This document shows positions 35,734-39,528 of a DNA stretch of 39,528 bases, one piece after another (position 1 is the stretch's first letter; every line of letters starts with the position of its first letter). The notes beneath the pieces were generated by a model. The model did not search any database. It saw nothing but the letters and a program-made list of their open reading frames with translations, and was not told the origin of the DNA. Both the position numbers and the translations under genes were made by a program. Location of the stretch: contig NZ_LGHM01000031.1 of NCBI RefSeq assembly GCF_001908185.1, positions 1 through 39,528 of the forward strand, given 5' to 3'. The DNA is from Bradyrhizobium sp. AS23.2 (lineage in GTDB: Bacteria; Pseudomonadota; Alphaproteobacteria; Rhizobiales; Xanthobacteraceae).

Positions 35734-36480
35734 ATGACCAACTCGCCCGAGATATTGTTCCTGCTGGTCGGCCGCGGTGGATCGAAGGGCCTGCCCGGCA
35801 AGAATCTGCGCGAGATCGGCGGCCTCAGCCTGACCGGATACAAGGCGATCGCTGCAAAGCAGTCCCGTTACTGTTCGCGCCTGATCGTCTCCAGCGACAG
35901 CACCGAGATTCGGGCTGAAGCGAGGCGGCATGGTGCCGAGGTGTTGTTCGAGCGGCCGGCTGAACTTGCGACCGACACTGCCTCCTCCAACGACGTGGTG
36001 CTCCACGCTATGGACTGGATCGAGACGCATGAGAAGCGGCGCTACGACGCGATCATGCTGCTGGAACCCTCATCGCCCTTCGCAACACCCGAGCATTTTG
36101 ACGAGGCCGTCGAGCTGTTCACCGCGCGCAAGGCGGGCCTCGTGGTCGGGATGCGCGAGACCGAGGTCTCCTCGATCTTCGTCGGCACGCTCGGCACGGA
36201 CAGTTCGATCGGCTGCATCGTCGAGAAGATGCTGACGACGACGGCGCAGCGACGCCAGGACCAGGCGATCGAAGTCACGATGAACGGCGCGCTCTACCTC
36301 GTCGGCTGGGATGCGATGCGCACGCATCGCAAGATCTACGCCGATCCCGCCGCGAGCTACGGCATCATGATGGATCGCATGCATTCGATCGAGATCGAGA
36401 GTGCGGCCGACCTCGCCTACGCCTCCTATGTCATCGAGCACGGGATGCTCGATGCCTCGCCCTGGCGGCAGCAGGCATGA
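35734..36480 (+). CDS. neuA: CMP-nonulosonic acid cytidylyltransferase (NeuA/LegF type)
   Basis: A 248-residue GT-A-like nucleotidyltransferase of the acylneuraminate cytidylyltransferase family, activating the NeuB product with CTP. GRGGSKGLPGKNLREIGG is the CTP-binding loop; the usual IPAR before it is LVGR here. VSSDSTEIRAEARRHGAEV, FERPAELATDTASSNDVVLH and MLLEPSSPFATPEHFDEAVE follow, where the usual QPTSP motif is EPSSP, and NGALYLVG lies late. It diverges from neuB across 183 bases, and its stop overlaps the start of neuC as ATGA. CMP-activated product would be the donor for a nonulosonate transferase, not seen in this window. Confidence 0.9.
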   Translation: MTNSPEILFLLVGRGGSKGLPGKNLREIGGLSLTGYKAIAAKQSRYCSRLIVSSDSTEIRAEARRHGAEVLFERPAELATDTASSNDVVLHAMDWIETHEKRRYDAIMLLEPSSPFATPEHFDEAVELFTARKAGLVVGMRETEVSSIFVGTLGTDSSIGCIVEKMLTTTAQRRQDQAIEVTMNGALYLVGWDAMRTHRKIYADPAASYGIMMDRMHSIEIESAADLAYASYVIEHGMLDASPWRQQA

Positions 36481-37667
36481 GCGCACGCCGCCGCATCGCC
36501 GTCGTCACCGGCTCGCGCGCCGATTACGGATTACTGCGGAGCATCCTAACGCGGCTAAAGGCGGCCGACGACGTCGCGCTGAGCGTGATCGCCTGCGGCA
36601 TGCACCTGGTGCCGCGCTTCGGCGAGACCTGGCGCGCGATCGAGGCCGACGGTTTTCCGATCGCCGCGAAGATCGGCCTCGCGCTCGACGACGACCGCGC
36701 CGAAACGGTCGCGCGTGGCACCGGGATCGGTGTGACGGGCTTTGCCGAGGCGCTGCCGAAACTTGCACCCGATATCCTCGTTGTGCTCGGCGACCGCTAC
36801 GAGGTGCTGGCCGCCGCAGTCGCGGCAACGCTGCTTAACATCCCGATCGCTCACATCCACGGTGGCGAGATCACCGCAGGCGCCTTCGACGACGCGATCC
36901 GCCACGCCATCACCAAGATGGCCTGCCTGCATTTCGTCGCGGCCGAACCCTATCGCCAGCGCGTGATCCAGATGGGCGAACAGCCCGATTTCGTCTTCAA
37001 CGTTGGCGCGCCCGGCCTCGATCTGGCAGATACTGCACCACTTACCCGCACGGAGCTATACAGGAAGCTCGGCATCGAGGGTCCCGAGCGCTTTCTGCTG
37101 GTAACGCTGCACCCGACGACGGCCCAGCCAGAGACCGACGCAGCCAACGCCAGCGCACTCCTCGGCGCACTTGCCGAAGTTGAGGAGCGCAGCTTCATCT
37201 TCACCGGTGCCAACGCCGATCCCGGTTATCGCGCCATTGACGATGCGGTCAGGACGTTCGTCGCGGCGCGATCCGATCGCGCCCATCTCTTCACGTCGCT
37301 CGGCAGCGAACGCTACTGGGCCGCGCTGCGGCTCGCCGACGCCGTGGTCGGCAATTCCTCCAGCGGCATCATAGAGGCACCGGCCGTCGGCGTACCCTCG
37401 ATCAATATCGGCGACCGCCAAAAAGGCCGGCTTCGCGCCGCCTCGATCATCGATTGCCCCGCAGATTCGGCCATCATCCTCTCAGGTCTCAGGCGCATCT
37501 TCGAGGGGCGGCTCCAGGCGGATCCGGCCCATGTACCGCCCTACGGCCGCGGGGGTGCTTCCGAGGCCATCGCTGGAACCCTTCGAACGATCGACCTCGG
37601 GCGCGCTTTTCCGAAGCATTTCCATGATTTAGCGGCCGCGCCGAAACCGTCTGGAGCGATCGTATAA
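36477..37667 (+). CDS. neuC: Hydrolysing UDP-sugar 2-epimerase (NeuC/LegG family)
   Basis: A 396-residue GT-B-fold enzyme that hydrolyses a nucleotide N-acetylhexosamine with inversion at C2, giving the hexose that NeuB condenses with phosphoenolpyruvate. AVVTGSRADYGLLRSILTRL opens it; ILVVLGDRYEVLAAAVAA, IAHIHGGEITAGAFDDAIRH, KMACLHFVA, FLLVTLHPTT and NSSSGIIEAPAVGVPSINIG are family hallmarks. NeuC uses UDP-GlcNAc (to ManNAc), while LegG uses a UDP- or GDP-linked di-N-acetylbacillosamine; the sequence does not decide by eye. It is translationally coupled to neuA (ATGA). Confidence 0.93.
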   Translation: MSARRRIAVVTGSRADYGLLRSILTRLKAADDVALSVIACGMHLVPRFGETWRAIEADGFPIAAKIGLALDDDRAETVARGTGIGVTGFAEALPKLAPDILVVLGDRYEVLAAAVAATLLNIPIAHIHGGEITAGAFDDAIRHAITKMACLHFVAAEPYRQRVIQMGEQPDFVFNVGAPGLDLADTAPLTRTELYRKLGIEGPERFLLVTLHPTTAQPETDAANASALLGALAEVEERSFIFTGANADPGYRAIDDAVRTFVAARSDRAHLFTSLGSERYWAALRLADAVVGNSSSGIIEAPAVGVPSINIGDRQKGRLRAASIIDCPADSAIILSGLRRIFEGRLQADPAHVPPYGRGGASEAIAGTLRTIDLGRAFPKHFHDLAAAPKPSGAIV

Positions 37668-38122
37668 CTGCCGGCCATTATTGCCTGTGCAGCGCCCCAG
37701 GCTGGTTCGGGGGGATGATCCGGCGCACCAACGATTTCTCCGGCTTTTCCGGCGGCCGGCCCGACGCGCCCAAGAAGTTCATGGCGCCGCCGGCGTTCTT
37801 GCGTAAGAACGCCGACTTCGGCGGCGACCTCGAACTACGGCAACTTCGCGAACGCCGCCGCCTCTTCATCCTGCTCGCGGAAATCTGGCGCACAATCGAG
37901 CGCCTTGCCCTCGGCCTGCGCGACGGTGCTGGAGTTCAAGATGTCATCGTGGACGTTGAAAGGTAATCTCGCCATTCTCGGCGGCGCTGGTCGCCAACGA
38001 GCGCAAAATGCCTCTACGAACGATGAATTTTGCCACGGTTTGCAATCGACTGGTCGGCTTGGTAGATCAGCCCGGCAAGCCGGTCAAACGACCGCCCCGT
38101 CGGCAAAGACAGCGACATCAGC
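37668..38122. other. Gene-poor stretch with one strong hairpin, no recognised gene
   Basis: These 455 bases separate neuC from the next epimerase. Two overlapping short reading frames on opposite strands (37715-37966 plus, 37678-37893 minus) have no recognisable family, and neither has a ribosome-binding site I would trust. A perfect inverted repeat with 10-base arms (CGGCGTTCTT and its complement around GCGT) lies at 37791-37814. It may be a decayed gene or a regulatory region. Confidence 0.5.
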
Positions 38123-39082
38123 ATGAAAGTTCTCGTGACCGGAAGCTCCGGCTTCATCGGCCAAGCACTGGTGCGGCGGTTGCGCGCCGAACGTTGCGAG
38201 GTCGTGGGGCTCGACAAGGTTCCGGCCGGGACCACGGACATCGTGTGCGACATTCTCGATGCCGACGGCTTGGCGAAAGCCGTCGCCGGCGCCGCGCCGG
38301 ATGCGGTGGTCCATCTCGCCGCACGCATCGATCTCGACGAGAAGACTGACCTTTCCGGCTACACCGCCAATATCGAGGGCGTCGAGAATCTGGTCGAGGC
38401 CGTGCGGCAGACGCCGTCCGTGCGGCGAGCGATCTGGACCTCGTCGCAGCTCGTCTGCCGCGTGGGCTATGTGCCGACCAGCGACACCGACTATAAGGCC
38501 GACACGCTTTACGGAAAGAGCAAGGTGCGCACCGAGGAGATCGTCCGCGGCGCCGACGGCGCCGAGCGCGAATGGTGCCTGGCCCGCCCCACGACCGTCT
38601 GGGGCCCCGGCATGAGCGCACACTATCAGCGCTTCCTGCACATGATCGAGCGCGGACACTATTTCCACGTCGGCCAAGGTCCGCTCTGGAAGTCGTACAG
38701 CTATATCGAGAACATCGCCTTCCAGTACTGGCGTCTCCTGAGTGTGCCAGCGGGGCAGATCCATCGCCGCACATTCTATCTCGCCGACTACACGCCGATC
38801 GATCTGATCGCCTGGAGCGACGCATTTCAGCGCGCCTTCGGATCACGCCCGATCCCGCATCTGCCGAACAGCGTCGCGCGCACGCTGGCGCTCTGCGGCG
38901 ATGCAGTAAACGCGATCGGACTGAAGCGGTTTCCCTTCAATTCGTTCCGCCTAAACAACGTGCTTACGCAATATCAATTCGATCTCGCACCGACCGCGGC
39001 GGTCTGCGGGCCGCTTCCCTGCGACATGGAGCAAGGCGTCGCGGCGACGGTCGCATGGCTGCGCAGCGTCTCCGGACGCTGA
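38123..39082 (+). CDS. NAD-dependent sugar epimerase/dehydratase (extended SDR)
   Basis: A 319-residue extended SDR. VLVTGSSGFIGQALVRRLRA is the NAD-binding GxxGxxG loop; VVHLAARIDLDEKTDLSGY, WTSSQLVCR (catalytic Ser region) and TLYGKSKVRTEEIVRG with Tyr-x3-Lys follow. RPTTVWGPGMSAHYQRFLHM is typical of nucleotide-sugar epimerases and reductases. FPFNSFRLNNVLTQYQFDL late in the protein recalls 3-beta-HSD-like or WcaG-type members. It would act on C4 or C6 of a nucleotide sugar; the substrate is unknown. It is convergent with the polymerase gene, 2 bases away, and follows a gene-poor gap. Confidence 0.88.
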   Translation: MKVLVTGSSGFIGQALVRRLRAERCEVVGLDKVPAGTTDIVCDILDADGLAKAVAGAAPDAVVHLAARIDLDEKTDLSGYTANIEGVENLVEAVRQTPSVRRAIWTSSQLVCRVGYVPTSDTDYKADTLYGKSKVRTEEIVRGADGAEREWCLARPTTVWGPGMSAHYQRFLHMIERGHYFHVGQGPLWKSYSYIENIAFQYWRLLSVPAGQIHRRTFYLADYTPIDLIAWSDAFQRAFGSRPIPHLPNSVARTLALCGDAVNAIGLKRFPFNSFRLNNVLTQYQFDLAPTAAVCGPLPCDMEQGVAATVAWLRSVSGR

Positions 39083-39084
39083 TA

Positions 39085-39528
39085 TCAGATTGCCGGCCTT
39101 TTGTCCCCGAGTTTGTCGGTCTCCTGCGGAGCCCTCGCACGCAGCATGGCAAAATCAACCGCCAGCCCGGTTACCAGAATCGACACCAACACCAGCGCCG
39201 AATTGGCCATGCCGAGAGGTCCCTGAACCGGACTGAGCAGGACGCTGGCGAGCACGAACACGAGCAAGAGCAGCGGCGTCATCAGGCTGGACTCCCGGCT
39301 TCCCGCCGCGCTCCAGCCGGCCACGCCACCCCAGATTATGACGTAGACGATCGCCCCAATCAGGCCGAAATCGATGAAGGCCGCAGCCCAAGCCGAGGGA
39401 AAGAAGCCATAGATGAACGCCTCCTGTTCCTCGGCCTCCATGTCCGCAACCTGATCGCTATCCGGGAAGAAGATCCGCAACAAAGGCGACAGCACACCGA
39501 TTTCGTACACGCCCCATTGGGGGGGTAA
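39085..39528 (-). CDS. Probable O-antigen/polysaccharide polymerase, C-terminal part
   Basis: The last 147 codons of a membrane protein whose frame is open through the window end. GFFPSAWAAAFIDFGLIGAIVYV, split over the end of one loop and the start of a membrane span, is the kind of sequence seen in Wzy-type O-antigen polymerases and ligases, where a small extracellular loop with a family-specific G-x-P precedes a hydrophobic stretch. Three more hydrophobic segments (LLLLVFVLASVLLSP, ALVLVSILVTGLAVDFAML) follow. It would join repeat units in the periplasm. The assignment rests on the membrane pattern and genomic context. A C7 run (minus strand) sits near the window edge but the frame remains open across it. 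Confidence 0.7.
   Translation of the reverse strand, partial: LPPQWGVYEIGVLSPLLRIFFPDSDQVADMEAEEQEAFIYGFFPSAWAAAFIDFGLIGAIVYVIIWGGVAGWSAAGSRESSLMTPLLLLVFVLASVLLSPVQGPLGMANSALVLVSILVTGLAVDFAMLRARAPQETDKLGDKRPAI

Noticed and set aside
37715..37966. Short plus-strand open frame of 83 codons in the gene-poor stretch
   Set aside because: No recognised family, no convincing ribosome-binding site, and overlap with an equally open minus-strand frame; not enough for a gene call.
1..39528. CRISPR array, tRNA, rRNA, insertion sequence or phage genes
   Set aside because: Looked for on both strands by eye; no regularly spaced repeats, no cloverleaf-like T-loop sequence, and no transposase, integrase or structural phage motif was found.

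Overview
The window reads as a high-GC alphaproteobacterial chromosome, most likely Bradyrhizobium or a close relative in the Nitrobacteraceae. This is inferred from GC-rich codon use, a branched-chain-amino-acid-type transporter linked to acyl-CoA ligases, and intergenic palindromes of a style familiar from Bradyrhizobium and Rhodopseudomonas. No tRNA, rRNA, CRISPR array or transposase is visible.

Region 1 (1 to about 8.2 kb) is a transport and CoA-activation locus. It holds the C-terminal part of an AMP-forming acyl-CoA ligase, livH, livM, a periplasmic binding protein and livF. A divergent AGE-family sugar epimerase follows, then a phenylacetate-CoA-ligase-like gene that is frameshifted three times as given. 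A small DUF559 gene, framed by two inverted copies of a palindromic repeat, sits between the first ligase and livH. A second large palindrome lies between the binding protein gene and livF. A clear terminator closes this block.

Region 2 (8.2 to 27.1 kb) is surface-polysaccharide synthesis. A HAD phosphatase, gmd and fcl (GDP-mannose to GDP-L-fucose) and a glycosyltransferase run rightward, followed by a leftward methyltransferase. A rightward series then carries a GT-C membrane glycosyltransferase, a GT4 glycosyltransferase (frameshifted as given), a polysaccharide pyruvyl transferase, an AsnB-type amidotransferase, a methyltransferase and an UPF0104-type membrane protein. A leftward series converges on it: a polyprenyl-phosphate GT2, a second AsnB, another methyltransferase and a lower-GC GT-C-like membrane protein. 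The two series mirror each other.

Region 3 (27.3 to 37.7 kb) looks like a nonulosonic acid locus related to the Campylobacter ptm/leg genes. NeuB, NeuA and NeuC homologues are joined by a NeuD-like acyltransferase, a CBS-nucleotidyltransferase (PtmE-like), an SDR (PtmA-like), and an N-acetyl sugar amidotransferase (PseA/PtmG/WbpG-like) with its own HisH and HisF. A second hexapeptide acyltransferase and a class III aminotransferase complete it. This HisF lacks the aspartate at the position of catalytic Asp11, so the HisH/HisF pair probably supplies ammonia to the amidotransferase rather than making histidine. The expected product is an amidino- or amino-modified legionaminic-acid-like sugar. 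LegB- and LegC-type enzymes are not present in the window.

Region 4 (37.7 kb to the end) has a gene-poor stretch of 455 bases, an NAD-dependent sugar epimerase and the C-terminal part of a probable O-antigen polymerase, so the polysaccharide locus continues past the window.

Data caution: five apparent +1 frameshifts, all in G or C runs of 6 to 9, interrupt three otherwise well-preserved genes. Sequence error is the most likely explanation.
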